Assembly: GCF_003626635.1 (NCBI RefSeq)
Contig: NZ_RAZT01000015.1
Location: 62,001-126,000 of the forward strand
Length of the DNA stretch: 64,000 bases
Source: Micromonospora musae
Lineage (GTDB): Bacteria; Actinomycetota; Actinomycetes; Mycobacteriales; Micromonosporaceae
Direction of reading: 5' to 3'
Below the pieces are notes generated by a model that was not told the DNA's origin, searched no databases, and saw only the letters and a program-made list of their open reading frames with translations. Position 1 is the stretch's first letter. Every line of letters begins with the position of its first letter. The position numbers and the translations under genes are program-made. Shown one piece after another: positions 8,448 through 16,279 of this stretch.

Positions 8448-8690
8448 TCAGACCCGCCGCCGGTAACGGACCGGCACCGCGACCCGGGCGGGCATCGTCT
8501 CCTCCCGGACCAGCGCGGCCCGTCGGGCCACCAGCCAGGCACCCACCCCGGCGACGGTGACGGCCACGACGCTGACCAGCGCGACGAGCGCCGGAATCCC
8601 GAGACCGGCCAGGAGCAGGACCGCGTCGCCGAACGCCACGAGCATCCACAGTGCCAGCCGCGGCCGGGCGTCCCTCCGTCGGTAACCCAT
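8448..8690 (-). CDS. Small two-helix membrane protein, unknown function
   Basis: The 80-residue protein has two hydrophobic segments (about 14-32 and 34-55) flanked by Arg-rich termini. AAGGAGG 5 nt before the ATG at 8690 is one of the strongest ribosome-binding sites in the window, which supports translation. No family is recognised. It is convergent with the lysozyme gene and separated by 88 bp from the downstream kinase start-distal end. Confidence 0.65.
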   Translation of the reverse strand: MGYRRRDARPRLALWMLVAFGDAVLLLAGLGIPALVALVSVVAVTVAGVGAWLVARRAALVREETMPARVAVPVRYRRRV

Positions 8691-8778
8691 GTCGTACCTC
8701 CTTCCGTCGTCAAGGTCCAGTTACCCCGGACGGCGGAAGGTCATGCGAGGAAGCCTCACACCGGTGCGACTCGCGTGG

Positions 8779-10965
8779 TCAGTCCTGCCGGTCCGACACG
8801 AACTCGCGGAAGATCATTTCGAAGTTGGGCAGGCTGGCGTTCCAGTCCTTCTGCGCGACCTCGAAGCGGAGGGCGAAGCCCCGGTTGTGCGCGGTCACGA
8901 AGCCCCGGTTCCGGACGTGGATCCGGGTGCCGTCGCGGGTCTCCAGCCAGTCCCAGTCCGCGCAGGTCCGCCATCGGCAGTCGATGGATTCCAGGCTGAG
9001 CTTCTCGTAGTTGTTCACCAGCCGCTTCCGGGCCGGCTCGATGTCCTGCCAGGCCTTCTTAGCGTTCGACCCCGGAGTGTTAGTCCGGTCGATCGTCAGC
9101 TCCCCGACGCCGTTCGGGTCCGCGTAACGCACCCAGGTTTCGCCGGCGCTGCGGGTCCACCCCTTCGGAATCGGCAGTGAGAAGCCGACCGGATCCTTGC
9201 GCAACGACCACCCGGCCGGAATGCCGCTGCTCGGGGAGGTGCTCGGGGAAAGGCTGGCGCTCGGCGTCACGCTCGGCGCGGCGCTGGTCGGCGGCGGTGA
9301 GGCGGGCGCGGAGCCTGGCGGCGCGGAGACGGAGCCGACGCTCGACCCGGCCGCCGGACGGCCATCGTCCTCGGGGTCGTCGCCACTGGTCAAGAGCGGC
9401 ACGGCCACCGCGAGGCCGACCAGAAGCACGGCCACCAGCACGCCGACCAGCAGGTTGCGTCGCTTCCGATCGTCCGGCATGCCGCCGGTCGCCGGGATCG
9501 GCGCACGCCCGGTCGGCCCGGCCGGTGGGCTCACCGGCAACACCGACGTCGGATTGGCCGGCCGGCGCGGCGCGGCGACGGGTCGCTCGGTCCGCCGACC
9601 GTCGGCCGGCTTCGACTCCTCGACCGATGACCCGGAGCCGCCGGCCTTCGTGTCGGGCCGGCTCTGCGCGGAGGTGGCCGGACGCTCCATCTTGGCGGTG
9701 CGGTCGGCGTCGAGCGTCGACCGGTCGACCTTCGCCGTCGGCACATCGTCAGTCGTCGCGCGGTCGGCCTTGGCCGTCGGCGCGTCGTCTGCGGTCGATC
9801 GGTCGACAGTCGTCGTCGGCTCGGCGTCCCCGGCCGGAAGGTCGATCTTCGCGGTCGGGTCGGCGCTCACGACGGGCGTCGGCCGGTCGACCTTCGTAGT
9901 GGGCTCCGCGTCCACGGTGGACCGCTCGACCTTCGCGGTCGGGGCGGCGTCGGCGCCGGCAGGAACCTTCGCGGTGGCCTCCGCCGCCGGCCCCGCCAGA
10001 GCCGCCGCCGACGGCGCGCGAGGCGCCGGTGGGGCGACCGGCGGCTCGGCCGGGCGCGGGGCCGGCACCACGGTCGGGCGCGGCAGTCGCGGGCCGTTCG
10101 GCCCCGGCCTGCGTACGCCGTCGAGCAGCGAGATTCCCCGCGCCCGCCGCCCGTTGGCGCGACGCAGCATGCGCTCCGCCGTCTCCGCGTCGATCCGCTC
10201 CCGCGGGTCCTTGCGCAGCAGCCCCTGCAACACCGGCTTCAGCGGACCGGCGTTCTTCGGCGGCGGCAACGGCTCGGTGGCCAGCGCCGCGAGCGTCGCG
10301 ATCGCCGACGGCCGCGCGTACGGTGACTTCCCCTCGACCGCCGCGTAGAGGGTGGCGCCCAGCGACCAGAGGTCGGCCTCCGGGCCGGCGGTGCCGTCGT
10401 GGGCCCGCTCCGGAGCGATGTACGCGGGCGAGCCGAGCACCATGCCGGTGCGGGTGACGTTCGGGTCACCCGGGATGGTGGCGAGTCCGAAATCGGTCAG
10501 CACCACCCGACCGTCGTTGCCGAGGAGCACGTTGCCCGGCTTGACGTCACGGTGCATCACCCCGGCCTTGTGCGCGGACTTCAGCGCGCCGAGCACACCG
10601 AGACCGATCTCGATCGCGCGGGCCGACGGCACCGGGCCGGACTCGGCAAGAGTGTCCTGCAACGACCTCGACGCGACGTACTCCATGACGATCCACGGGT
10701 CACCGTCGGTACGCAGCACGTCGAAGATACGGACGACGTTGATGTGGTTGAGCCGGGCGATGGCCCGGGCCTCCCGCAGCGAGCGTTCCCGCATCTCACG
10801 ACGCTCGTCATCGGTGAGGCTGGGCGGCGGGACCAGTTCCTTGATGGCCACGTCGCGGTGCAGCACCTCGTCACGCGCCTTCCACACCCGACCCATGCCA
10901 CCCTGACCGAGCGGCGAAAGCAGCCGGTACCGGTCAGCGACGAGTTGGGGAAGCGCGTTCGACAT
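8779..10965 (-). CDS. Transmembrane Ser/Thr protein kinase with Thr-rich repeat linker
   Basis: The 728-residue protein has an N-terminal Hanks-type kinase domain (GQGGMGRVW at 20-28, Lys42, HRDVKPGN with Asp140, DFG at 158-160, activation loop to APE), a long low-complexity linker, one membrane helix (about 504-525) and an outside domain of about 140 residues that resembles the outside domain of the second kinase at 43607-45661. The linker carries about seven copies of a 13-residue PTAKVDRST-type repeat (about 331-437), rich in Thr and thus candidate phosphosites. PASTA domains are absent. The ATG at 10965 is chosen because TACCGT lies 7 nt upstream; an in-frame ATG 15 codons earlier is possible. 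Confidence 0.93.
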   Translation of the reverse strand: MSNALPQLVADRYRLLSPLGQGGMGRVWKARDEVLHRDVAIKELVPPPSLTDDERREMRERSLREARAIARLNHINVVRIFDVLRTDGDPWIVMEYVASRSLQDTLAESGPVPSARAIEIGLGVLGALKSAHKAGVMHRDVKPGNVLLGNDGRVVLTDFGLATIPGDPNVTRTGMVLGSPAYIAPERAHDGTAGPEADLWSLGATLYAAVEGKSPYARPSAIATLAALATEPLPPPKNAGPLKPVLQGLLRKDPRERIDAETAERMLRRANGRRARGISLLDGVRRPGPNGPRLPRPTVVPAPRPAEPPVAPPAPRAPSAAALAGPAAEATAKVPAGADAAPTAKVERSTVDAEPTTKVDRPTPVVSADPTAKIDLPAGDAEPTTTVDRSTADDAPTAKADRATTDDVPTAKVDRSTLDADRTAKMERPATSAQSRPDTKAGGSGSSVEESKPADGRRTERPVAAPRRPANPTSVLPVSPPAGPTGRAPIPATGGMPDDRKRRNLLVGVLVAVLLVGLAVAVPLLTSGDDPEDDGRPAAGSSVGSVSAPPGSAPASPPPTSAAPSVTPSASLSPSTSPSSGIPAGWSLRKDPVGFSLPIPKGWTRSAGETWVRYADPNGVGELTIDRTNTPGSNAKKAWQDIEPARKRLVNNYEKLSLESIDCRWRTCADWDWLETRDGTRIHVRNRGFVTAHNRGFALRFEVAQKDWNASLPNFEMIFREFVSDRQD
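9655..9975 (-). repeat. In-frame 39-bp tandem repeats encoding PTAKVDRST units
   Basis: The kinase linker is built from about seven degenerate 13-residue units, spaced 13 residues apart apart from one 15-residue step. Such in-frame minisatellites can change copy number between strains. Confidence 0.75.
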
Positions 10966-10972
10966 CGCTGAG

Positions 10973-10978
10973 ACGGTA
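10973..10978 (-). promoter_or_regulatory. -10 box of the kinase gene (leaderless start)
   Basis: TACCGT on the minus strand, 7 nt before the ATG at 10965. Confidence 0.55.
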
Positions 10979-11045
10979 CCCGGCCACGCTGACAGCCACA
11001 CCGGCGGCACGCCACGTTGCGGTGAAGCTCCGGAAGCTCGGCGCG

Positions 11046-11051
11046 TACCCT
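11046..11051 (+). promoter_or_regulatory. -10 box of accE (leaderless start)
   Basis: TACCCT, 6 nt before the ATG at 11058; no ribosome-binding site. It makes accE an independent transcription unit divergent from the kinase. Confidence 0.55.
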
Positions 11052-11057
11052 GACCTC

Positions 11058-11267
11058 ATGTCTGCCGAAGAGCCGCTGCTCCGGGTCGTCCGCGGGGTTC
11101 CGACCGCCGAGGAGCTGGCCGCGCTGGTGGGCGCGGTCGTCAGCCGGTCGCGTCCGGCCGCCGCGCCCGCCCCCGCCGCCGCCTCCGCCTGGGCGCGCAG
11201 CGGACGGCCGGCCGTCGGCGTCACCGCCGGCCCCGGGGCCTGGCGCGCCTCCGGCCTGCCCAGCTGA
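11058..11267 (+). CDS. accE: Acyl-CoA carboxylase epsilon subunit
   Basis: The 69-residue protein shows the epsilon-subunit pattern: an N-terminal LLRVVRGVPTAEELAALVGAV segment, an Ala/Pro-rich middle and the C-terminal GPGAWRASGLP signature. In actinobacteria epsilon subunits bind and stimulate the AccA-AccD carboxylase. In mycobacteria and Streptomyces the gene usually follows its accD directly; here it stands 7 kb away with its own promoter, between a divergent kinase gene and a type VII-like module, and upstream of maf as in Rv3281-Rv3282. A longer frame exists upstream, but the ATG at 11058 gives the conserved N-terminus. Confidence 0.9.
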   Translation: MSAEEPLLRVVRGVPTAEELAALVGAVVSRSRPAAAPAPAAASAWARSGRPAVGVTAGPGAWRASGLPS

Positions 11268-11472
11268 TCCCTGGCAGGCGCTCACCGTTCCCCCCGCTCG
11301 CCCGGCACTGTTCTTATTAGGGGCTGCCGCAATCATGTCTTCATGGGCCTCATGTCCTTATGAGGCATTGCCGCAATCGCGGGGCTGCCTGGGGGCTTGT
11401 GGGGCTGCCTGGGGGACTGTCAGCCGTTAACCTCACTCAGGGACACGGCGTCGTGACGGTATGGGAGGGTCG
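11268..11472. other. Intergenic region with short repeats before the type VII-like module
   Basis: It holds a hairpin (7-bp arms at 11347-11353 and 11360-11366), a TGCCGCAATC motif present twice, and two nearly identical 20-bp units at 11381-11400 and 11401-11420 (18 of 20 identical). A TTAACCT box near 11427-11433 could be the -10 of the downstream operon. Confidence 0.5.
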
Positions 11473-11931
11473 ATGATCCCTGGAGAGGACCGCCCGCCGG
11501 CCTGGCTGAGCGGCTACGGTTCGATCGACGCCGACATCCGCCAACTGCGAGAGTTCGCCGACCGGCTCACCGCCGAGGTCGAGCGCAACTACGCGCCGCA
11601 CCTGCCGCGCATCGCCGAGGACGTGACCGCGCCGCTGCCCAACCCCTGCGACGCGTTCATCGAGCTGGTGCACTTCCTGCAGGCCCACCACGAGACCCAG
11701 CAGGCCAGCGTCGACATGGTCTGGGGCGTCTGCGGCGCCACCGGCCACCTCGCCGCCGCGGCGGGCACGGTCGCCGACCGGTACGCCGGCGCCGACGCCT
11801 TCTCCGCGGCGAGGGTCGCGGACGTCGAGCACGCGCTCGCCAACCCCCGCGCCGTCGGGGCCGCCGGACCGCCATCGGTGCTGCTGGGAGACCCGACCGG
11901 TCCGGAGAACGGCCCGGCGGTGAACAGATGA
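11473..11931 (+). CDS. Helical protein of a type VII-like module (WXG100/ESX-type substrate candidate)
   Basis: The 152-residue protein is predominantly helical, has no signal peptide and no membrane segment, and is the first gene of a three-gene unit that ends with a mycosin protease. GGGAGGG 3 nt before the ATG at 11473 favours this start over an in-frame ATG four codons earlier. A strict WXG motif is not present (VWGVCG near residue 84 is the closest). Its stop overlaps the next start by ATGA. The role as a secreted partner of the next protein is inferred from context and similarity of layout to orphan type VII clusters of Micromonosporaceae. Confidence 0.7.
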   Translation: MIPGEDRPPAWLSGYGSIDADIRQLREFADRLTAEVERNYAPHLPRIAEDVTAPLPNPCDAFIELVHFLQAHHETQQASVDMVWGVCGATGHLAAAAGTVADRYAGADAFSAARVADVEHALANPRAVGAAGPPSVLLGDPTGPENGPAVNR

Positions 11932-13307
11932 TCGAACGAGGCAGCGGCCGCACGTCCAGCCTCACCGACTGGCACCGGATGGACGTGAACAGCATGTGGG
12001 CCTGCCTGCAGGACCACGACACCGCCAACCACTGGAAGCAGGTCGCCGGCTGGCGCAAGATCTGCGACCTGGCGCAGGCCCACCTCAGCCGGCTCCAGGA
12101 GTACCGACGGGGTCTCGCCGCAGCATGGCCGCCGGCCAGCAACACGGCCGCCCTCGCGTACCTCAGCCAGCTCGACGAGCTGATCGACAAGGTGCGCCGT
12201 ACCCACGACGCCGCCGCCACGAACTACACCGCGCTCGCCGCCGCCACCCAGGCCATCGGCGGCACCCGCACCAGACTTCAGAAGATCCACGAGGAGTACG
12301 CGGCCAAACTCCAGCAGAAGCGGGCGTACGAGGCGACGGCCGCCGACCCGAAGGCAGCCATGGGCAGCCGCGTGACGGATCGGCCGGTCACCGACGCCGA
12401 CCTTGAGCAGCTGAACGTCCAGGCGCGCGGCATCATGTACGGCCTCAGCACCGAACTCCAGCAAGCCCAGGCGGCGCTACGCCAGCCGCCACCGGCACCT
12501 AGGCCTTCCGGCAAAGACACGGCAGATCCCGACGTATACGGCGCTGGCGCCGTTCCGGTAATTCCAGCCATCGTTCCCGCCCCAGTAGGCACCAATTCAG
12601 CGACCCGCGTGTCTCCACGGCCGTCGGCAACCGCTTTGCAACAGGACGATGCGTCCACCCCCGGCAGAGTCGGTCCAATACTCGGCGGGGCAAACATCAA
12701 CACTTCGCCTCCGACCCCCACTCTCCCGTCCGGCGGCGCACTGCCACCGCCGCTTGCTATAACGCCGGACGCCAGCGCGCCTCGCTCGCCTACAGCACCC
12801 ATTGCCTTTAGCCCACAAGCTCCGATAGGCGGAGAACGCGTTTCCCATCCGCCTACCAAACCAGCAATCGAAAGCTCGAGCAAAATCCAGAATTCAACTA
12901 AAGCGCCGCCCTTCCATTCACTGCCTTCCAGCGGCCTGATTGGAGGCATGCCTGGACCAGGAATGGGTCAGCCAGTCGGTGGCGGAGCCGCACCACGTCG
13001 CGTGAATCCGATTGGTGGGGTCATCGGTGGCGGCGCAGGCACCTCTCCTACCGGCGCGGCCGGAACCCGCCCGGGCGGTACCCGCGGCTTCCCAGGCGCT
13101 CACGGCGTGCATCCGGCACACATCCCGAGAACGTTAGACGCTCACTCTCCAAGCCGATTCGACCAGCCCGGACAGATGACCGGGGAGTCTCGCAACTGGG
13201 ACCCGGACCACCCGTGGGATGTCGACAAGGGCGTTCCCCCTGTGATGCGTGCTCCTGACGAGGAAGGGCCGATAGACCCCGGACCGGCCATCGGCCTGAC
13301 ACGGTGA
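11928..13307 (+). CDS. PPE-like/type VII substrate candidate with Pro-rich tail
   Basis: The 459-residue protein has a helical N-terminal half (about 1-190) containing several Trp and a WPPASN turn reminiscent of WXG/PPE helical hairpins. A long Pro/Gly/Ser-rich disordered part follows, and a distinct C-terminal end (HPWDVDKGVPPVM to DPGPAIG) closes the protein. It starts by ATGA overlap with the previous gene and ends by GTGA overlap with the mycosin, so the three are one translationally coupled operon. The part after about base 12500 is clearly less GC-rich than the neighbours, suggesting acquisition or relaxed selection. No family is firmly recognised. Confidence 0.7.
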   Translation: MIERGSGRTSSLTDWHRMDVNSMWACLQDHDTANHWKQVAGWRKICDLAQAHLSRLQEYRRGLAAAWPPASNTAALAYLSQLDELIDKVRRTHDAAATNYTALAAATQAIGGTRTRLQKIHEEYAAKLQQKRAYEATAADPKAAMGSRVTDRPVTDADLEQLNVQARGIMYGLSTELQQAQAALRQPPPAPRPSGKDTADPDVYGAGAVPVIPAIVPAPVGTNSATRVSPRPSATALQQDDASTPGRVGPILGGANINTSPPTPTLPSGGALPPPLAITPDASAPRSPTAPIAFSPQAPIGGERVSHPPTKPAIESSSKIQNSTKAPPFHSLPSSGLIGGMPGPGMGQPVGGGAAPRRVNPIGGVIGGGAGTSPTGAAGTRPGGTRGFPGAHGVHPAHIPRTLDAHSPSRFDQPGQMTGESRNWDPDHPWDVDKGVPPVMRAPDEEGPIDPGPAIGLTR

Positions 13308-14482
13308 GTCTCGCCGCGTGGGCAAGTACGACGGCCAGCATCCTCCTGCTCGGGACACTCACAGCCGCTACAACTCCAGAAAGCAGCCCGAGCGACCCGA
13401 GCACTAGTGGCAGCGAGCACGTTCGAGCCGATCAGTGGCACCTGAAGTACTTGAAGACCTCGAGAGCGCACGAGATCAGCCTTGGCGAGGGGGTCGTCGT
13501 CGCGGTAATCGACACCGACGTAGCGCCACATCCAGATCTGCGGGGCAATCTACTTCCGAGCGCGAATTTCATCAGCGAAAGCCCTGAGAGCAGGCAATCC
13601 GAACCCAGTAGCCACGGAACCGGGATGGCGGGATTGATCGCTGCCCACGGTCAAGACGCATTCGGTGCGATGGGGATAGCGCCGAAGGCTAAGGTACTTC
13701 CGCTAACCTTCACCTCAGAAGAGAATGAAGGCGAGTTCGGCGCCCTGGCCAACGCTATTTTGTTCGCTGCCTCAAGCGGCGCAGAGGTCATATGCATCTC
13801 AAGCAGTGGAGGCCCGAACGCCGCTCTCGCCGAATCGATCAATGCGGCACTAGCAGCAGAGGTAGTGGTGGTAGCCGCCGCCGGCAATCGGCCCGAGGAC
13901 ACATCAGTGGAGTATCCGGCCCTATATGAGGGTGTCATTAGTGTTGGCGGGGTTGATCGCACCGGCAATCATGCCGAGGTATCGGTGACCGGCCCGAAGA
14001 TTGATGTCGTAGCGCCTGCCGTCGACATCTACAGCACGAGCATCGACGGAAAGTACCGCAAGGGCACTGGAACGTCGGACGCCACCGCAATCGTTGCGGG
14101 GGCTGTGGCGTTGATTCGGTCGAAGTACCCGTACCTGCCGGCGCGGGAGGTCGTGCATCGACTCACTGCGACCGCCATCGACAAGGGCCCGCCTGGGCGG
14201 GACGACGAGTACGGCTACGGAGTGATCGACATCGTTGCGGCGTTGACTGCTGACGTACCGCCGCTGGGGTTCGGATCGGCGACGGCGAGCGCACCGGCCG
14301 GCGGTGGCCCGCGCACGACGGCGGCCGCCGAGCCTCCGGGCGACGGTCTCGGTAGCGACAACGCGGCCACGGTCCGCGGGCTGGCCACGCTCGGTGTGAT
14401 CGTGGCGGCCGCTGTGACGTGGGCGGTGATCGTGCGTCGACGCAGGCGCGGGGACGATCCGCCGCCGCGGATCAGCCGCTGA
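13304..14482 (+). CDS. Mycosin-type S8 serine protease
   Basis: The 392-residue subtilase has an N-terminal export signal (about 1-25), a protease domain with Asp70 (AVIDTD), His104 (SSHGTG), oxyanion Asn195 (AAAGN) and Ser258 (GTGTSDAT), a Pro/Ala-rich linker and a C-terminal membrane anchor (about 357-377) followed by an Arg cluster. This is the layout of the mycosins (MycP) that accompany type VII secretion systems and act on the outer face of the membrane. No EccB, EccC, EccD or EccE gene is in the window, so the module is an orphan. Codon use is markedly more AT-rich than in the flanking maf and accE genes. Confidence 0.92.
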   Translation: MSLAAWASTTASILLLGTLTAATTPESSPSDPSTSGSEHVRADQWHLKYLKTSRAHEISLGEGVVVAVIDTDVAPHPDLRGNLLPSANFISESPESRQSEPSSHGTGMAGLIAAHGQDAFGAMGIAPKAKVLPLTFTSEENEGEFGALANAILFAASSGAEVICISSSGGPNAALAESINAALAAEVVVVAAAGNRPEDTSVEYPALYEGVISVGGVDRTGNHAEVSVTGPKIDVVAPAVDIYSTSIDGKYRKGTGTSDATAIVAGAVALIRSKYPYLPAREVVHRLTATAIDKGPPGRDDEYGYGVIDIVAALTADVPPLGFGSATASAPAGGGPRTTAAAEPPGDGLGSDNAATVRGLATLGVIVAAAVTWAVIVRRRRRGDDPPPRISR

Positions 14483-14543
14483 CGAGCCCCGACGCGAGGT
14501 TCCGGTTGCAACGGTGCCTGGTTGCGGCCCGGCCGCGAGTTGG

Positions 14544-14614
14544 TCAACTCGTCTTCCTTGAAGTCGGGGCCTCCCACGCCACTTGATACCCCGACTTCAA
14601 GGAAGACGAGTTGA
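14544..14614. repeat. Long perfect palindrome (element family A, copy 1)
   Basis: Arms 14544-14569 and 14589-14614 are perfect 26-bp inverted repeats around a 19-nt loop. The right half starting at GATACCCCGAC matches the right half of the element at 16154-16190, so the two are related beyond simple symmetry. Position: between the mycosin and maf genes. Confidence 0.85.
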
Positions 14615-14641
14615 TCTGCGAGTTGATCTCCGGGGGCGGGA

Positions 14642-14727
14642 GGGGCGCCGGGTCGGGGACAGGACCGGCGGGAGGGGCGCCGGGTCGGGGACAGGGCCGG
14701 CGGGACGGGGTGCCGGGTCGGAGGCGG
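14642..14727. repeat. 32-bp GC-rich tandem repeat, about 2.6 copies
   Basis: Units begin at 14642, 14674 and 14707 with GGGGCGCCGGGTCGG or a near match. It lies in the otherwise gene-free 300 bp between the mycosin and maf. Confidence 0.7.
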
Positions 14728-14769
14728 CGTTGGGGGGTGCCGCACGGCCCGTGGCAGGGGCTGAGCCGG

Positions 14770-14775
14770 TAACGT
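14770..14775 (+). promoter_or_regulatory. -10 box of maf (leaderless start)
   Basis: TAACGT, 7 nt before the GTG at 14783. Confidence 0.55.
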
Positions 14776-14782
14776 CGGCGGC

Positions 14783-15439
14783 GTGCCTGATCAGCTGCCG
14801 CTCCGCCTCGTGCTCGCCTCCGCGAGTCCCGCCCGCCGCAAGATCCTGCAAGCCGCCGGTATCGAGCCGGACGTACTGGTCAGCGGCGTCGACGAATCTC
14901 TGGTGGTGACCGACCGGGCCGACGAGCTCTGCCTGGAGTTGGCCCGGCTGAAGGCGCAGGCGGTGCTCACCCGGCTGCGGCCGGCCACCGAGGAGCGCAC
15001 CCTGGTGATCGGCTGCGACTCGGTGCTCGAGTTCGACGGTGAGATCTTCGGAAAGCCGGCCGATGCCGCCGACGCCGAGCAGCGCTGGCGGCGGATGCGT
15101 GGACGCAGCGGGGTGCTGCACAGTGGGCACTGCCTGATCGACGTGACGGCGGTGCGGCGCGCCGAGGCGGTCGCCTCCACGGTCGTCCACTTCGCCGACA
15201 TCAGCGACGAGGAGATCCAGACGTACGTCGCCACCGGTGAACCGCTCGCCGTGGCCGGGGCCTTCACGATCGACGGGTTGGGCGGGCCGTTCGTGCAGCG
15301 GATCGAGGGTGACCCGAGTACCGTCATCGGGCTCTCCCTGCCGCTGCTGCGCAAGCTCCTCGCCGACCTCGACCTGCGGATCACCGATCTGTGGACGAAG
15401 GTCTCGCCGGGCGGCCAGTCGGTCGAGCCGCTCGGTTAG
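14783..15439 (+). CDS. maf: Maf-like nucleotide pyrophosphatase
   Basis: The 218-residue protein opens with the Maf signature LASASPARRKIL (about 9-20) and has GCDSVLEFDG, GKPADAADA and GGPFVQRIEGDPSTVIGLSL. Maf proteins hydrolyse non-canonical or canonical nucleoside triphosphates to monophosphates and are thought to limit incorporation of modified nucleotides. The mycobacterial counterpart Rv3282 also follows accE. The stop codon TAG forms the first bases of the -10 box of the next gene. Confidence 0.92.
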   Translation: MPDQLPLRLVLASASPARRKILQAAGIEPDVLVSGVDESLVVTDRADELCLELARLKAQAVLTRLRPATEERTLVIGCDSVLEFDGEIFGKPADAADAEQRWRRMRGRSGVLHSGHCLIDVTAVRRAEAVASTVVHFADISDEEIQTYVATGEPLAVAGAFTIDGLGGPFVQRIEGDPSTVIGLSLPLLRKLLADLDLRITDLWTKVSPGGQSVEPLG

Positions 15440-15442
15440 CGT
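15437..15442 (+). promoter_or_regulatory. -10 box of the O-methyltransferase gene, overlapping the maf stop codon
   Basis: TAGCGT begins with the TAG stop of maf (15437-15439) and ends 6 nt before the ATG at 15449. Confidence 0.55.
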
Positions 15443-15448
15443 GCCACC

Positions 15449-16102
15449 ATGACCACCAAGTCGATTCCGCTGACGGACGAGCTGCACGCGTACCTCGTCG
15501 GGCACGGATCCCCGCCCGACGAGATCATCCGCGACCTCGCGGAGGAGACCCGCACGGTGCTGCCGGACGAGGCGACCATGCAGGTCGCGCCGGAGCAGGC
15601 CGCGTTCCTGACCTTCCTCACCCGGATCCTCGGGGTACGGCAGGCGGTGGAGGTGGGCACGTTCACCGGGCTCTCCTCGCTGGCGATCGCCCGGGGCCTG
15701 GCCGAGGGCGGCCGGCTCACCTGCTTCGACATCTCGGAGGAGTACACCGGGATCGCCCGCCGCTACTGGGCACGGGCCGGGGTGGACGACCGGATCGAGC
15801 TGCGCATCGGCCCGGCCGGAGACACTCTGCGCGAGCTGCCGCACGAGCGGTACCTCGACTTCGCGTTCATCGACGCGGACAAGACGGGTTACCCGATCTA
15901 CTGGGCCGAGCTGGTGCCGCGGATGCGGCCCGGGGGCGTCATCGCCGTGGACAACGTGCTGCGCGGCGGTGCCGTGATCGCCCCACGGAACGAGAGCGAC
16001 CGGGCCATCGCCGCCTTCAACGACGAGGTGCTCGCCGACGTCCGGGTGGACGCGGTGATGCTGCCGATCGCCGACGGACTCACCCTGGCCCGGGTGCACT
16101 GA
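15449..16102 (+). CDS. Class I SAM-dependent O-methyltransferase (CCoAOMT-like)
   Basis: The 217-residue protein has the SAM-binding EVGTFTGLSSLAIARGL (about 66-82), CFDISEEYTGIARRYW, DFAFIDADKTGYPIYW with the metal-binding Asp, and GGVIAVDNVLRGG. These are the motifs of the caffeoyl-CoA-type O-methyltransferases, which methylate catechol-like oxygens with a divalent metal. The substrate cannot be deduced; nearby genes give no pathway. Confidence 0.9.
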   Translation: MTTKSIPLTDELHAYLVGHGSPPDEIIRDLAEETRTVLPDEATMQVAPEQAAFLTFLTRILGVRQAVEVGTFTGLSSLAIARGLAEGGRLTCFDISEEYTGIARRYWARAGVDDRIELRIGPAGDTLRELPHERYLDFAFIDADKTGYPIYWAELVPRMRPGGVIAVDNVLRGGAVIAPRNESDRAIAAFNDEVLADVRVDAVMLPIADGLTLARVH

Positions 16103-16113
16103 CGGCGCCACCC

Positions 16114-16190
16114 TGATCGACTCCGGTTCATTGATGTCGGGGTGTCGAACGGCGTTCGATACCCCGACATCAATGAAGGCGAGTGGATCA
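16114..16190. repeat. Long palindrome (element family A, copy 2)
   Basis: Two 37-nt arms (16114-16150 and 16154-16190) pair with a few mismatches around a 3-nt loop. It lies between the convergent methyltransferase and ABC permease genes. The block GATACCCCGAC followed by a TCAA and GAAG is shared with the family A copy at 14586-14620. Confidence 0.85.
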
Positions 16191-16197
16191 AGCGAGG

Positions 16198-16253
16198 CAC
16201 CAGCCGCGAGCCGCGCACCGCGAGCCACCAGCCGCGGACCGCGAGCCGCGAGC
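16198..16253. repeat. 28-bp tandem duplication
   Basis: Two CACCAGCCGCG-starting units of 28 bp (16198-16225 and 16226-16253) lie next to the palindrome, downstream of the ABC permease stop. The surrounding sequence is a run of GCGAGC-like motifs. Confidence 0.6.
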
Positions 16254-16279
16254 AAGCAGTCGCGAGCCGGCCAGTGATT

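Noticed and set aside
11022..11057. Upstream start of accE at 11022
   Set aside because: The added 12 residues are not part of the epsilon-subunit pattern and the -10 box lies inside them.
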